A DNA stretch of 64,000 bases, from the NCBI GenBank assembly GCA_910575105.1, contig CAJTDK010000014.1, positions 26,726-90,725 on the forward strand. The letters are read 5' to 3'. Origin of the DNA: Lachnospiraceae bacterium (lineage in GTDB: Bacteria > Bacillota > Clostridia > Lachnospirales > Lachnospiraceae). The position numbers and the translations under genes were made by a program. The notes under the pieces were generated by a model. It ran no database searches. It saw only the letters and a list, made by a program, of their open reading frames with translations, and was not told the DNA's origin. Every line of letters starts with the position of its first letter. Positions within the stretch are counted from its first letter, which is position 1. Shown one piece after another: positions 52,661 to 61,635 of this stretch.

Positions 52661-53141
52661 CCATCTCCACCGCCTCGAACAGTACCGCCTGCTGCGCCGT
52701 AGACAGGGAGCGGATATCCAGCTTCTTGATCTGCAGGAACGTGCTGGCATCCCCCACCAGGCTCCCGAACCCGTTCAGCCCGCCCTGGGCACTGGTGAGC
52801 GCCACCGCCGCAATCGTCCCGTTCCCCTGGCTCGGCGTAAACTCCCAGACGAATTTGTACCCGTTCTCCAAAGCCTTGCTCTCCGTCTGGTTCATGCTCC
52901 CCCGTGCCGTATTGGCCGAGGAATTGACATTGTTGGAGGCATAGGCCACCGGCAGGTTATCTGAACCGGCGTACATGATATCCGCATCTTCTTCCAGCGT
53001 TTTGGAAAAGAGGAGTATCCCGCCTATCATGTTCGGGCAGATTGGGAGCAGGCACCCATTCCATGCCAGGTTGCGGTATGTATCGTGCCGCCTTATGCAC
53101 AGCACTTCCAGAATCGCTTCCCGCCGTTCTGCATAATTCAT
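52655..53141 (-). pseudogene. DeoR-type HTH N-terminus joined to a phage structural-protein fragment
   Basis: The start is intact, AAAGGGGGTGG then ATG. Residues 1 to about 26 (MNYAERREAILEVLCIRRHD) look like the N-terminal helix of a DeoR-type regulator. Around residue 27-35 the sequence changes to one resembling phage tail or capsid-associated proteins: MIGGILLFSKTLEEDADIMY, ARGSMNQTESKALENGYKFV, TPSQGNGTIAAVALTSAQGG. Near 52655 it changes again into serine recombinase DNA; the frame then continues out of register to 52518. Three gene pieces are thus joined. Confidence 0.6.
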
Positions 53142-53187
53142 GCGTCCACCCCCTTTCCCTTGCTCTCTGAAACCAATGGTATCTGGT

Positions 53188-53212
53188 AAAGGGCAAGCGA
53201 ACCTTGCCCTTT
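53188..53212. terminator. Hairpin upstream of the DeoR-like start
   Basis: AAAGGGCAAG and CTTGCCCTTT form a perfect 10-bp stem with a 5-nt loop, 47 nt before the start at 53141. Terminator or leader structure; no long T tail on either side. Confidence 0.5.
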
Positions 53213-53343
53213 AAGAGAAAAGTTCAAAAAAATTTTTTCAGGTTGATTACACATTTTGCTACCTCCGAAAATTTGAAAATGGGTTCCAGATTTTCGGGGT
53301 GGTGGCGGTGCGCGTATCCGGCGGTCAGACCACCAGCGCATAT

Positions 53344-53383
53344 AAAAAACGCCAGACAGCGACAATGACTGTCTGGCGTTTTT
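53344..53383. terminator. Bidirectional intrinsic terminator
   Basis: AAAAACGCCAGACAG and CTGTCTGGCGTTTTT form a perfect 15-bp stem with T5 in both directions. Confidence 0.9.
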
Positions 53384-53717
53384 CTGCACAGTGATATTCG
53401 ATGTTTGATTAACGCATCTAAATACGTCAAATAATGCGGTTAGAAGATGCTGGAATGGCGCGGCCTGAAGCGTGCTTTTTTTGACGATATTCCCGCCGCA
53501 TATCTAAAAACAAAACCATCCATGACCTGTCCCTTTCTACGGACAGACACAGATGGCATGAAAAGTAAGCCCTGATGTGAAAAGCCGTTTTTTTTATTGG
53601 CTACACAGTCAGAACGATTTTTTATATAAAACGCATTATAAGCACATATTTGTGCGTTCTATTAGGGAATTTATAGAAACAGACACGCACGATAGAATAT
53701 AGTAGAGGTGATAAAAA
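53384..53717. other. Gap with little coding potential; promoter of the XRE gene
   Basis: A 42-codon frame (53447-53575, plus strand, MLEWRGLKRAFFDDIP) has a poor ribosome site and is not called. AGAATATAGTAGAGG directly before the XRE gene gives a -10-like TATAGT and a ribosome site GAGGTG. Nothing else recognised. Confidence 0.4.
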
Positions 53718-54086
53718 ATGCGTAAAAATATCTTGCAGCACATAGGGGCAATCGTCAGCGGCAGACGGAGCGAAGCGCATCTGACGCAACAGCAGCTTGC
53801 CCAGAAGACCGGCAGGGGACTCCGGCATATCCAGAACATAGAAAAGGGACGGGTCAATGCATCCATCGAAGTCCTTGCCGATGTGATCTACCGGCTTGGC
53901 TTGTCGGCCGATGTTTTGTTTTATCCTGATATGCCGCTACTGGAACAGCAGACAAAGCAGCTACTGTGCAAGTTCGCGGCCTGCACGGAAGATGAAAGGG
54001 CGTTTCTGATGAAAACCCTGGACTGCATGGCAGAGCAGATGCTTAGCCGACATGAAAGAGAAACAGAGGATAATACAACCGAATAG
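53718..54086 (+). CDS. XRE-family transcriptional regulator
   Basis: A 122-residue protein with a standard HTH_3 domain (about residues 8-68): IGAIVSGRRSEAHLTQQQLA, KTGRGLRHIQNIEKGR and VLADVIYRLGLSADVLFYPD. The C-terminal part is helical (TEDERAFLMKTLDCMAEQML). This type is frequent on Firmicutes mobile elements, where it controls transfer or accessory genes. Start follows GAGGTG. Its target is unknown. Confidence 0.88.
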   Translation: MRKNILQHIGAIVSGRRSEAHLTQQQLAQKTGRGLRHIQNIEKGRVNASIEVLADVIYRLGLSADVLFYPDMPLLEQQTKQLLCKFAACTEDERAFLMKTLDCMAEQMLSRHERETEDNTTE

Positions 54087-54250
54087 GGTTAAAACTCTAT
54101 CCGCCAGATTACTTGTGCTTATTATCCCTTTGGGTTCCTATAATCCCAATACATATAGTATTATAGGAGAAAAAACAATTTACCGACAAACAAGTAATAT
54201 TATCTTCATTGTTCCACATCCATTCTGATAAGCCTACTTTACTGTTTTTA

Positions 54251-54290
54251 CCTTACAATTAGATGAATTTCAGCTTACAATACAGTAAGC
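54251..54290. repeat. 40-bp degenerate repeat, copy A
   Basis: It matches 59090-59129 at about 33 of 40 positions and keeps the inverted repeat CTTAC-N6-GTAAG and the core AGATGAATTT. In copy B this segment spans the kinase 3' end and the gap before the ABC transporter genes. Here no gene follows, so it is either an isolated response-regulator site or a relic of a deleted copy. Confidence 0.6.
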
Positions 54291-54292
54291 TA

Positions 54293-54331
54293 AAAAAGGG
54301 CGGGCAATTCCTAATCCAAGAATTGCCCGCC
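54293..54331. terminator. Strong hairpin terminator
   Basis: GGCGGGCAATTC (54299-54310) and GAATTGCCCGCC (54320-54331) form a perfect 12-bp stem, with an A6 run on the left that gives T6 on the minus strand. Confidence 0.85.
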
Positions 54332-54612
54332 TTTATGATAAATTGAAATTGAACACCACACAAGCCGGAGTAGGCGGGAATTTGAGAAAATTTCTTTTCG
54401 CCCACCCTCCACGGACAGCCTGCGGACTTGCCAAACGTGAGAGGGAATTTTTTCTATCCCCTTTGCACGGCATAATACTGGCGATTTTTGAAAATGCCAA
54501 AAATGGGCGCAAAAAACAGGAAACCTTTTCTTGATTTCCTGTCTTGGTGTGCCGTTTTATGTAACGGCGGTTATTTAGTTTAACTATCTGCAATTCTATA
54601 AACCAGAAGTCA
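54332..54612. other. Non-coding stretch with terminator after the RibD-C gene
   Basis: No gene is called. A 63-codon plus-strand frame (54343-54534) lacks a ribosome site and runs through a terminator. Near 54554-54568 a short hairpin CCGTT / AACGG is visible. The DNA looks like mobile-element flank. Confidence 0.45.
54511..54542 (-). terminator. Terminator of the RibD-C gene
   Basis: On the minus strand ACAGGAAA, an 11-nt loop, TTTCCTGT and further T residues (T6). Confidence 0.85.
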
Positions 54613-55293
54613 TCAGTGAATCACCTTATAACGTAATCTGATGTATGAATCCTCCAAAACTATACATTCCTGCAATTTCAACACACCTAATTGTGATAAT
54701 TCACTCTCTAATAGTAAAGATTTTCCGTCAATCAAGGTGGATGTGTCCTTTCCACCAATTAAGATAGGGGCAATGACAATATCAACGTAATCAAACAGTT
54801 TTTCCCGAAGGAACAGCCCGTTTAATGTGCCGCCGCTTTGTATAGTGATTCTATGACAGTTATATTCTGACTTGAGTTTTGCAAGTGCATCCGTCAAAGA
54901 CAATTCTTTTTGATAGATGATATGAAGATTGACCTCCTTCACTTGAAACGCAGGATGGTCTGCATTGGAAGTAACCAGCACAAATTCTTTTGATAGGGCG
55001 CAAAAATAACGAATACCACGTTCGGTCAAATGATTGTTGTCTATCAATACAAAGGAAATGGATGTTTTGCTCGGCGTTTTCTTCGTGTTGACACCCATCT
55101 TTTTCTGTACTCTACCAGAATTAAGCGACCATAAATCGGTGGTTTGCTCTATCTCATAATACTGGTGCAGTCCTTCTTGAACACCTGCAATTTTAGGAAA
55201 ATCTTTATCGACATCAAAACCGTCTGTTGCTCCTGTACTGATTTTTCCGTCAACTGACATAAGCATAAATAGTGTTGTAATAGGTCTATCCAT
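54613..55293 (-). CDS. RibD C-terminal-domain (dihydrofolate-reductase-like) reductase
   Basis: ATG at 55293 after GGAG gives 226 residues starting MDRPITTLFMLMSVDGKIST. The RibD_C fold is supported by the conserved SVDGKI start, the middle ILVTSN-type strand FVLVTSNADHP, ITIQSGGTLNGLFLREKLFD with the NADPH-binding GGTLNG, and IAPILIGGKDTSTL. Such stand-alone proteins reduce pyrimidine- or folate-like compounds with NADPH; the substrate is unknown here. It is last in the cargo run that includes the ABC transporter. Confidence 0.88.
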   Translation of the reverse strand: MDRPITTLFMLMSVDGKISTGATDGFDVDKDFPKIAGVQEGLHQYYEIEQTTDLWSLNSGRVQKKMGVNTKKTPSKTSISFVLIDNNHLTERGIRYFCALSKEFVLVTSNADHPAFQVKEVNLHIIYQKELSLTDALAKLKSEYNCHRITIQSGGTLNGLFLREKLFDYVDIVIAPILIGGKDTSTLIDGKSLLLESELSQLGVLKLQECIVLEDSYIRLRYKVIH

Positions 55294-55353
55294 TTTATTT
55301 CTCCAATTCTTAATTTCTAAAAATCTACAAACCAAAATTTGTAATATTAGTTC

Positions 55354-55984
55354 TTATTTTTCAAAAACTACAAAACCACATTCATAAGGATGGTCGCAAT
55401 ACACACTTTCCTGCTTATCAGCGTGGTATAACATACTTTTCAGTATAATTAGAAAATCTCCGCCACCCGATAAAATCATGTATTCTGCCAGAAAAAACAG
55501 CAGTAATTGATTTGCCATTACAGCAACTACAGCAACTCCTCCACCTAAAACTAATGTAGGCATAGCAACTCCCAAGAGATATTGCCATTTTTTTCAGTGG
55601 ATTTGAACAAGTGCAGTATGGAGAAAAACTACTCCAAATAATTCCAAAATCAATTGATTGAAAATGATTTTTTGCAAAAAGACTCCAGGTAATTCCATGT
55701 ATTAACTCATGCAAAATGGATAGACATAAAATAAGCACAAGTAATGCTACAACAAATCCCAACGAAAGACAATCTAAATCAAAACCATTCACATTATAGT
55801 ATATCCAAAATGCTAAAGCTATAAATGGCAGCATAATTAAAAGACATAAAGGCTTCGCTTGTTGCGTATTGATAATTATATTCTTTGTTTTATATCCTTT
55901 TTGCTGCATTTCAGAATTGAATTTTTCAAAGCAATCTTTACGTTTCAATTCTTTTTCTGTTAATTTTCTTTTGTCTTTATCCAT
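55354..55984 (-). pseudogene. DUF3267 putative zinc metalloprotease, frameshifted
   Basis: From ATG at 55984 (after GGAGG) the protein has two membrane helices (LCLLIMLPFIALAFWIYY and GFVVALLVLILCLSIL) and the zinc motif HELIHG of DUF3267. At a run of seven A residues on the minus strand (55588-55594) the frame slips: the first register continues with unlike residues, while the other register reads KKWQYLLGVAMPTLVLGGG and a normal membrane C-terminus to 55354. Losing one A would restore about 209 residues. Mutation, phase variation or a base-calling error are all possible. Confidence 0.8.
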
Positions 55985-56013
55985 ACTTAATTCCTCCAAA
56001 TTCCAATTATTAT

Positions 56014-58368
56014 TTACGATGCACTGATTGTATCGACAATGGATGTTTCTTTCATTTTTTTGATTGGATTTCTTACTGCTAAAATTACTGCAATGGCTAC
56101 AACAACGATAATGATACCAAGTTCAACTAAGGGAACACTCCATGCATCGCCCCAGTGATAGGTTATAAGTTTGCTAAATAAAATCTTGTTACAAACGATT
56201 CCCAAAATGCTGCCGCAGATAATACCTGCGATTGCGTAAGCAGATGCTTCGGCAACAATCATTTTAGCCAGTTGCCTGTTACTTAATCCGATAGCTCGAA
56301 AAGCTCCGTATTGCTTCATTTTTGCAGCTACACTCATGGCTATACTATTTATAATATTGCATAGCGTAATCAATGCAATCAGTACCAAAAATCCATAGAT
56401 GAAAAGACCAAAACAATAGTAAGCTCCACGGGTATTGCTATTACCCATTCGCTCATCAGAAAAAGTGTACTGTGAGCCTACCAAACTGTGAATATCCCTG
56501 ACATCATTTTCTGTTGCATTTTTAGATAACTGTATGTCAATGATAGTATAATCCGTTTCTCCCGTTAATTTCCGAAAGGTATCTTCGGAACAAATTAGTT
56601 TTCCAACCCCTGGGCTATTGTTAAACGGACATTGCGATACCACACCGACAATCTCCAAATCTGCCTGACTTCCATTCAGATTTAAGGTAATGACATTGCC
56701 TGCCTCAATGTTGTTTTGTGAATCAAAGACGATAAGTCCTGTATTATTTTCACTTTGTGCTTTTTCCAAGCTGCCAGACAAGAGATAATCCTTAGCCCAA
56801 TCGAATTGCATATCTTCATAGGAAATAAGGTCAACAACTTTTTCCTCACCATTTACGATTACGGGAACATTGTAAGCGAACATTCGCCCATAAGCATTTT
56901 TTACAGCGGAATTTTGCCGCAATTCCTCAATATATTCAGCTTTTACCGAGCAGGTGTTTTCTGGGCTGATAACAGATATATCGGCAGTCCACGGCTGTAA
57001 AGGCGTCAATGTGTGATTCATAAAATCAATTGTCACTGAAAATGCAAGAAAGAGAATAATACTTACCGAAAAAGAGCCAATCATTAAAATAAAATTCTTT
57101 TTGCTTGCTTTCGCATGATGAATGCCAAGAGAAGTTTCTATCTTGAAAAATTTGGTATTCGCCGCTTTTTTTACAGGCTGCAGGTCATTTGCGTTTCCAG
57201 ATACCGCTGCCAAAGGAGAAACTTTGGATGCTTTCTTAGCGGGAGAACGGGCAGCAAGGAGAACGGTCAGCAGACCAACAACAATACCCGCTATAACACT
57301 TGGATAGCTTATGCTAAAAGCAGGCATACCGCCAAAAAATTCTGGACTAAGCTGCCGTAAAATAAAACACAATACCCAAACCAATACAATACCACCGGCA
57401 ACGCCAAGCGGAATCGCAAAGCGACACCAATTCAAAGCCTCTTTGCGTACTAACCGCATAACTTGTTTCGGCGTTGTCCCTATGCAGCGCACCATTCCAA
57501 AAAACTCTGTTCTTTGTGCCACATTGCTGTTCATACTGCTTGTAATCATCAATACGCCTGCAATCAGAACAAGGATAAATAATATGGCAGCAACAGCATA
57601 TACCTATAACATAAAAGAATTGCTGCTCTGTCCTAACAGCCCAAGCAATTCTGTGTTTTCGGACACCTGCTCATCGGATAATCCAAACTGCTGCTTAATC
57701 TCAGCTATGCTGCTCTGAATATTTCGGGTACTCTTAAATTTCAATAAGCGCATTGTGTAGTCAGCAGGATTACTGCTTGTCCCATCTGGGTAAATGGCAC
57801 GAAAACTTTCCGTTGTCAAACATACACCATAAGAGTCTCTGCTCATAATTCCTACCGTGTTATTCATAAACCCCGATATTGTGTATGCTCTTTCGCTCCC
57901 ATCGGGCATAGTGATAACAATTTGTTCTCCAATTTCTAAATGCAGCATATTTTTTGCATTATTTGTTACCAGTGCTTCGTCTCCGTTTGCAGGAAATGAG
58001 CCCTTATCCAATGCAGCAAAAATTTCAGTAACGGCACTTTCATTGCTTCCGCATACCGCTACATTTTTCCCCGACAAAGTGTAGCCTTGCCCACCCCGAT
58101 AATTAAAAACTCCGTAATCGGCTGCGGCAGCTACCTCTGGGCGGGAAGCTATTAGCTTTGCATCTTCATCGCTTATGTTTCTTATTCCAATATGCCAATT
58201 TCCATTTTCCTGCTGTGCCTGCAAAATCTGTCCTCTGATAAACATATCTGCCATACCGAAAATAGCTGTTACCAGAAAGACCGCCAATACAATACAAATA
58301 ATAGACATACTATTTTGCTTTCGGCGTACTTTTGCAGAAATAGGAACAAGGTCAAGATAACTTTTCAT
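56014..58368 (-). pseudogene. MacB/Vex-type ABC permease interrupted by one amber codon
   Basis: The frame from ATG at 58368 (GGGAGG ribosome site) to 56014 is one open register except for TAG at 57604-57606. Sequence on both sides is continuous for the family: LLGLLGQSSNSFML, TAG, VYAVAAILFILVLIAGVLMI. It is an FtsX-type permease of about 784 codons, with one N-terminal membrane helix, a large extracellular domain, the first helix block after the TAG, a second extracellular domain and a last FtsX block (ending about 56040). A CAG-to-TAG change would explain it. The second half has its own ATG near 57552. Confidence 0.82.
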
Positions 58369-59047
58369 TCGCATTACCTCCCAAGTCTGTCAGTACGCCG
58401 TCTATGACACGCAATACACGGTCAACCATAGAAGTAAGACTGTTGTTGTGCGTAATCATAAGAATTGTCTGTTGGTAATGTCTGGATGCTTTTGTCAGCA
58501 AATCAATAACATCCTGGCTATTTTTGCTATCCAGATTGCCTGTCGGCTCGTCCGCAAGAATCAACTTTGGTTTTGTAATCAATGCCCTGCCAATAGCGAC
58601 ACGCTGCTGCTGACCGCCAGAAAGCTGACTTGGCAAATGGTTTCTTCGGTCTGTTAAGCCAAGCAATTCTAATATTTCTTCTACATCAGAGGCTTTCGGT
58701 TTGCGGTAATCCAAAAGAAGCGGAAACACTATATTCTGTTCAACCGTCAATTCAGATACAAGCTGAAAAGACTGAAAAATAAAACCGATATTTCTCCTTC
58801 TGAAAATCGTGCGTGCCTCTTCTTTCATTGTAAAAAGATTATTTCCGTCCATCGTAATCACGCCAGAAGTAGGAACATCCAATGCACCGATGCAGTTTAG
58901 TAGCGTGCTTTTTCCAGAGCCAGATTCACCGACGACAGCAACAAATTCTCCTTTTTCCAGAGAAAAGGACACATCTTTTAAGGCATCAACCTTTACCGCA
59001 CCCGTTCCGTATGTTTTGCATAATTTTTGTACTTTCAATATTTCCAT
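58352..59047 (-). CDS. ABC transporter ATPase, MacB/LolD type
   Basis: A 231-residue ATPase with Walker A GESGSGKSTLL, Q-loop in FIFQSFQLV, signature LSGGQQQRVAIGRAL and Walker B LILADEPTGNLDS. It belongs to the group that powers FtsX-like permeases exporting or sensing peptides. It overlaps the permease by 17 nt. The two-component system upstream and the inverted repeats at 59090-59129 suggest induction by an antimicrobial peptide or cell-envelope stress. Confidence 0.95.
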   Translation of the reverse strand: MEILKVQKLCKTYGTGAVKVDALKDVSFSLEKGEFVAVVGESGSGKSTLLNCIGALDVPTSGVITMDGNNLFTMKEEARTIFRRRNIGFIFQSFQLVSELTVEQNIVFPLLLDYRKPKASDVEEILELLGLTDRRNHLPSQLSGGQQQRVAIGRALITKPKLILADEPTGNLDSKNSQDVIDLLTKASRHYQQTILMITHNNSLTSMVDRVLRVIDGVLTDLGGNANEKLS

Positions 59048-59089
59048 ATATTTAAGTACCTCCTTTCCCGATAAAGGATAACACCTCGA

Positions 59090-59129
59090 CCTTACAAGCA
59101 GATGAATTTGAGCTTACGATTCTGTAAGG
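59090..59129. repeat. 40-bp degenerate repeat, copy B, likely response-regulator site
   Basis: On the minus strand CTTACAGAATCGTAAG is an inverted repeat and a further CTTGTAAG follows, just upstream of the ABC ATPase ribosome site AAAGGAGG. It covers the last codons of the kinase. A degenerate copy lies at 54251-54290. The position suits a binding site for the OmpR-type regulator at 60340-61041. Confidence 0.6.
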
Positions 59130-60343
59130 AAAGACAATGTAAAGGTTGTTCCTTGTAATCGCTCACTTTGGACAGAAAGAATACCGCCTTGTCCCTCAAC
59201 AATCGCCTTTGCTAATGGCAGTCCAAGTCCAATCCCTTGACTGTCTGAAGTGTTTTTACTTCGGTAAAACCTCTTAAATATGTGGTGTATATCCTCCCCG
59301 GCAATACCATGTCCGTTATCTGTAATTAATATCCGAATCATAGCGGGAGTCCGCTCACACGATATAGTGATTTTCCCTCCCGAATCTGTATGGTCAAGTG
59401 CGTTTTTGACAATGTTGCCAATGGCTTCGCCCGTCCACTCAATATCGCAGTAAAGCATTTGTTCCAAGTCGCCATTTATCACAATTTCTTTTTTTTCATT
59501 GTCTGCCCGTGTTGTCAATTCGTTGATTGCGTAATTGAGAATGTTGGGGATACTATAATTGGATTTTTCAAAACAGATGCTGCCTGCATCTATTCTTGTG
59601 ATTTTCAGCATTGATTGAATAAGCTGCTCAATCCTCTTTAATGCAGTTCCTATCTTAAAGGAAAATTCTCTGACCGTTTCGGGGTTATCTGGCTCATTCT
59701 CAATAATTTCCTGATACATCATGAGTGCCGATAGGGGCGTTTTTAATTGATGGGATATATCAGAAATTGTATTTTTAAGAAACTCCTTTGTCTTTTGTTC
59801 CGTATCATTTTTTGCTTGAAGCATAGTAGCCAGTTGGTCAACAGAAGCTAAGAGCTGATAAATATTTCCCTCATTGGATTGCGGCAGGTGAACAGTATAG
59901 TTTCCATCTATATAATCCTTAATGATGTTTTCTGATTTCCTATACAGTCTTTCCCTGCGATACAAAAACAGCATTGTACCCAAAAACAGAAGCAGCGTCC
60001 ATAGTAATAACATCACAAACAGGGATGTCAGTGTTGAATTTTTAACATCAGAAACATAAGGTAAATTTTCTATATCTGTGTTGTTTGAAAGACCAATCTC
60101 GGCTAAAAACTTATTTCCTGTAGTGCCTGCATCCGTATTCATTAAGGCTGTTACAATTACTTCCTTTGAAACTCCTTCTTCCAGTAAAGAAGTTGCAATC
60201 GCATTATCGTGTGTTAGAAACATTTCTTTTGCAGCCGCCGTTTGCGTGTCTATCACTGTTAAGCTTATCAGAAAAAGCAGAGGAATAAGAACAACAATGA
60301 AAATGCAATACCAACGGTTATGCTTATCATGTAATAGGCTCAT
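59114..60343 (-). CDS. Sensor histidine kinase of the ABC-transporter two-component system
   Basis: ATG at 60343 overlaps the regulator stop (ATGA) and gives 409 residues. Two membrane helices (YCIFIVVLIPLLFLISLTV near the start and LTSLFVMLLLWTLLLFLGTM near residues 100-122) flank a sensor of about 75 residues. Then HAMP, the H-box DISHQLKTPLSALMMYQEII, N-box GNIVKNALDH and DNGHGIAGED and GIGLGLPLAK boxes. It resembles kinases controlling MacB/Vex-type transporters in streptococci and Clostridia. Ligand unknown. Confidence 0.93.
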   Translation of the reverse strand: MSLLHDKHNRWYCIFIVVLIPLLFLISLTVIDTQTAAAKEMFLTHDNAIATSLLEEGVSKEVIVTALMNTDAGTTGNKFLAEIGLSNNTDIENLPYVSDVKNSTLTSLFVMLLLWTLLLFLGTMLFLYRRERLYRKSENIIKDYIDGNYTVHLPQSNEGNIYQLLASVDQLATMLQAKNDTEQKTKEFLKNTISDISHQLKTPLSALMMYQEIIENEPDNPETVREFSFKIGTALKRIEQLIQSMLKITRIDAGSICFEKSNYSIPNILNYAINELTTRADNEKKEIVINGDLEQMLYCDIEWTGEAIGNIVKNALDHTDSGGKITISCERTPAMIRILITDNGHGIAGEDIHHIFKRFYRSKNTSDSQGIGLGLPLAKAIVEGQGGILSVQSERLQGTTFTLSFLTES

Positions 60344-61041
60344 TCGTCCACCTCTTTCCATTGATAGCCAAATCCTCGGACTGTCAATAAATGCTCTGGA
60401 TGTGATGGGTCTGTTTCTACTTTTTCACGCAGCCGCCGCACATAGACGGAAAGGGTGTTGTTGTCTACATAATCTCCTGTGCTGTCCCAGAGCTCGTCTA
60501 AAATAATATCTCTTGTTATGATACGGTTTGCATTCTTTACCAACAGGCATATTAAACGGTATTCTGCGGCTGTAAGCTCTAATGTCTTTCCCTTTAACAA
60601 GACACGGCTGCCTAAAAGGTCTATCTTAATATCGCCACATTCCATAACTGTTCCTGTTCCTTGATTTGACAATCCTGCCCGCCGCAGCAACGCTCGGATG
60701 CGTGAACATAGCTCGCCCAACTTAAACGGCTTTGTTATGTAGTCATCACCGCCGCAATCCAGACCACGGATAATGCTGACTTCTTCATCGGAAGCTGTCA
60801 GAAAAATAATTGGTATCTGGCTTCCGTTCTGTCGCACCTTTTCACATATCTCAAAACCTGTTCCGTCTGGCAATGTGACATCAAGAATGAGCATATCGTA
60901 TTTTTGTATCTCTGGTAAATAAGTCAAGGTTTCCTGCACAGAACGGACAAAATCGACATCAAAGCCATTTTTCTTTAGCGAATATTGCAGTCCGTCTATC
61001 AAACTTACATCATCTTCCAATAATAAAATTCTATTCTTCAT
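60340..61041 (-). CDS. Response regulator, OmpR family
   Basis: A 233-residue regulator with an intact receiver (LLLEDDVSL, phosphorylation Asp in MLILDVTLPDG, Thr in IIFLTAS, Lys in DDYITKPF) and a winged helix (LELTAAEYRLICLLVKN, ILDELWDSTGDYVDNN, VRRLREKVE, TVRGFGYQW). It overlaps the small HTH gene by 11 nt and the kinase by 4 nt. It probably binds the repeats at 59090-59129 and activates the ABC transporter. Confidence 0.95.
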   Translation of the reverse strand: MKNRILLLEDDVSLIDGLQYSLKKNGFDVDFVRSVQETLTYLPEIQKYDMLILDVTLPDGTGFEICEKVRQNGSQIPIIFLTASDEEVSIIRGLDCGGDDYITKPFKLGELCSRIRALLRRAGLSNQGTGTVMECGDIKIDLLGSRVLLKGKTLELTAAEYRLICLLVKNANRIITRDIILDELWDSTGDYVDNNTLSVYVRRLREKVETDPSHPEHLLTVRGFGYQWKEVDE

Positions 61042-61216
61042 AATCCGTTACCTTTCTCCGTTTATCAACGGGCTTTTTTGCCACTTTGGGAATAAGCCAT
61101 ACACGGTTGATATTCATTGCGCCATCAATACGGTTCTCCTTACATAACCGTTGTACCCACCGAAGCGATACATTCCATTTCTCTGCGGCTTCTTGTGCCG
61201 TCATATATTCAAACAT
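61031..61216 (-). CDS. Small HTH protein (excisionase/MerR-like)
   Basis: A 61-residue protein with a helix-turn-helix of the HTH_17 type: MTAQEAAEKWNVSLRWVQRL and INRVWLIPKVAKKP, with a basic C-terminus. Such proteins often precede two-component genes in Clostridia elements and may be an accessory regulator or an excisionase relative. It is first in the transcript, with a ribosome site AGGAGG and a promoter at 61245-61273. Confidence 0.8.
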   Translation of the reverse strand: MFEYMTAQEAAEKWNVSLRWVQRLCKENRIDGAMNINRVWLIPKVAKKPVDKRRKVTDYEE

Positions 61217-61244
61217 TTTTGACCTCCTGCTGTGTACTGTATAT

Positions 61245-61273
61245 ATTATAGCCGTATGAGCGAACTATATCAA
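61245..61273 (-). promoter_or_regulatory. Promoter of the two-component/ABC operon
   Basis: On the minus strand TTGATA (61268-61273), 17 nt, TATAAT (61245-61250), then AGGAGG before the ATG at 61216. Confidence 0.82.
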
Positions 61274-61437
61274 GTATGCAAATATGAACTTTTATCTCTT
61301 ATGGCAGGAGATTGACGATAAAGAACGATAGAAGTTATTCAATAACCCTTAAATCGGTTTGTGTCAATCAAATTTATATTGTGATGACGAAAATCATTTG
61401 TGTGCTTTTATGAAACCAAGAATCGGAGGTGTGATAA

Positions 61438-61635
61438 GTGGAAACCAAAAGCGTAGGCAAGCAATGAGCCGGAATATCCTTTTGGGATATTCCGGCTCGC
61501 TTGTTGGGGTTCCCCCAAGCCCCAGGCGTCCGCTTGCGCGTCCGACCGAACACGCCTATCGGCGTGGCTTTGCGCTCCCTGCGGTCGCTTACTCCTGCAC
61601 ATCCGCGCAGGAGAGGGGCGGCGCATTTTGCGCCG
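61438..61635. other. Mini-ORF and cluster of five hairpins
   Basis: GGAGG precedes GTG at 61438, which opens a 9-codon frame (VETKSVGKQ) ending at 61467. It runs into a perfect 14-bp hairpin (61466-61479 / 61485-61498). Four more hairpins follow: TTGGGG / CCCCAA (61504-61518), CACGCC / GGCGTG (61551-61566), CTCCTGC / GCAGGAG (61592-61613), CGGCGC / GCGCCG (61619-61635). The stretch is much richer in G and C than its flanks. I see no gene; a leader/attenuator relic, an element end or a DNA-processing site are possible. Confidence 0.5.

Noticed and set aside
53447..53575. A 42-codon plus-strand frame after the terminator at 53344
   Set aside because: The ribosome site is poor and no family resemblance is seen; kept only as a note in the gap entry.
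54343..54534. A 63-codon plus-strand frame
   Set aside because: No ribosome site, crosses the RibD-C terminator, and lies between strong terminators. Likely non-coding flank.
55588..55594. Programmed frameshift in DUF3267
   Set aside because: No stimulatory structure or internal ribosome site is visible, and the family is not known for recoding; mutation or base-call error is simpler.
57553..57603. Two separate permease genes, as in transporters with split subunits
   Set aside because: The register is unbroken across the TAG and the sequence reads as one membrane helix, so a nonsense change fits better.
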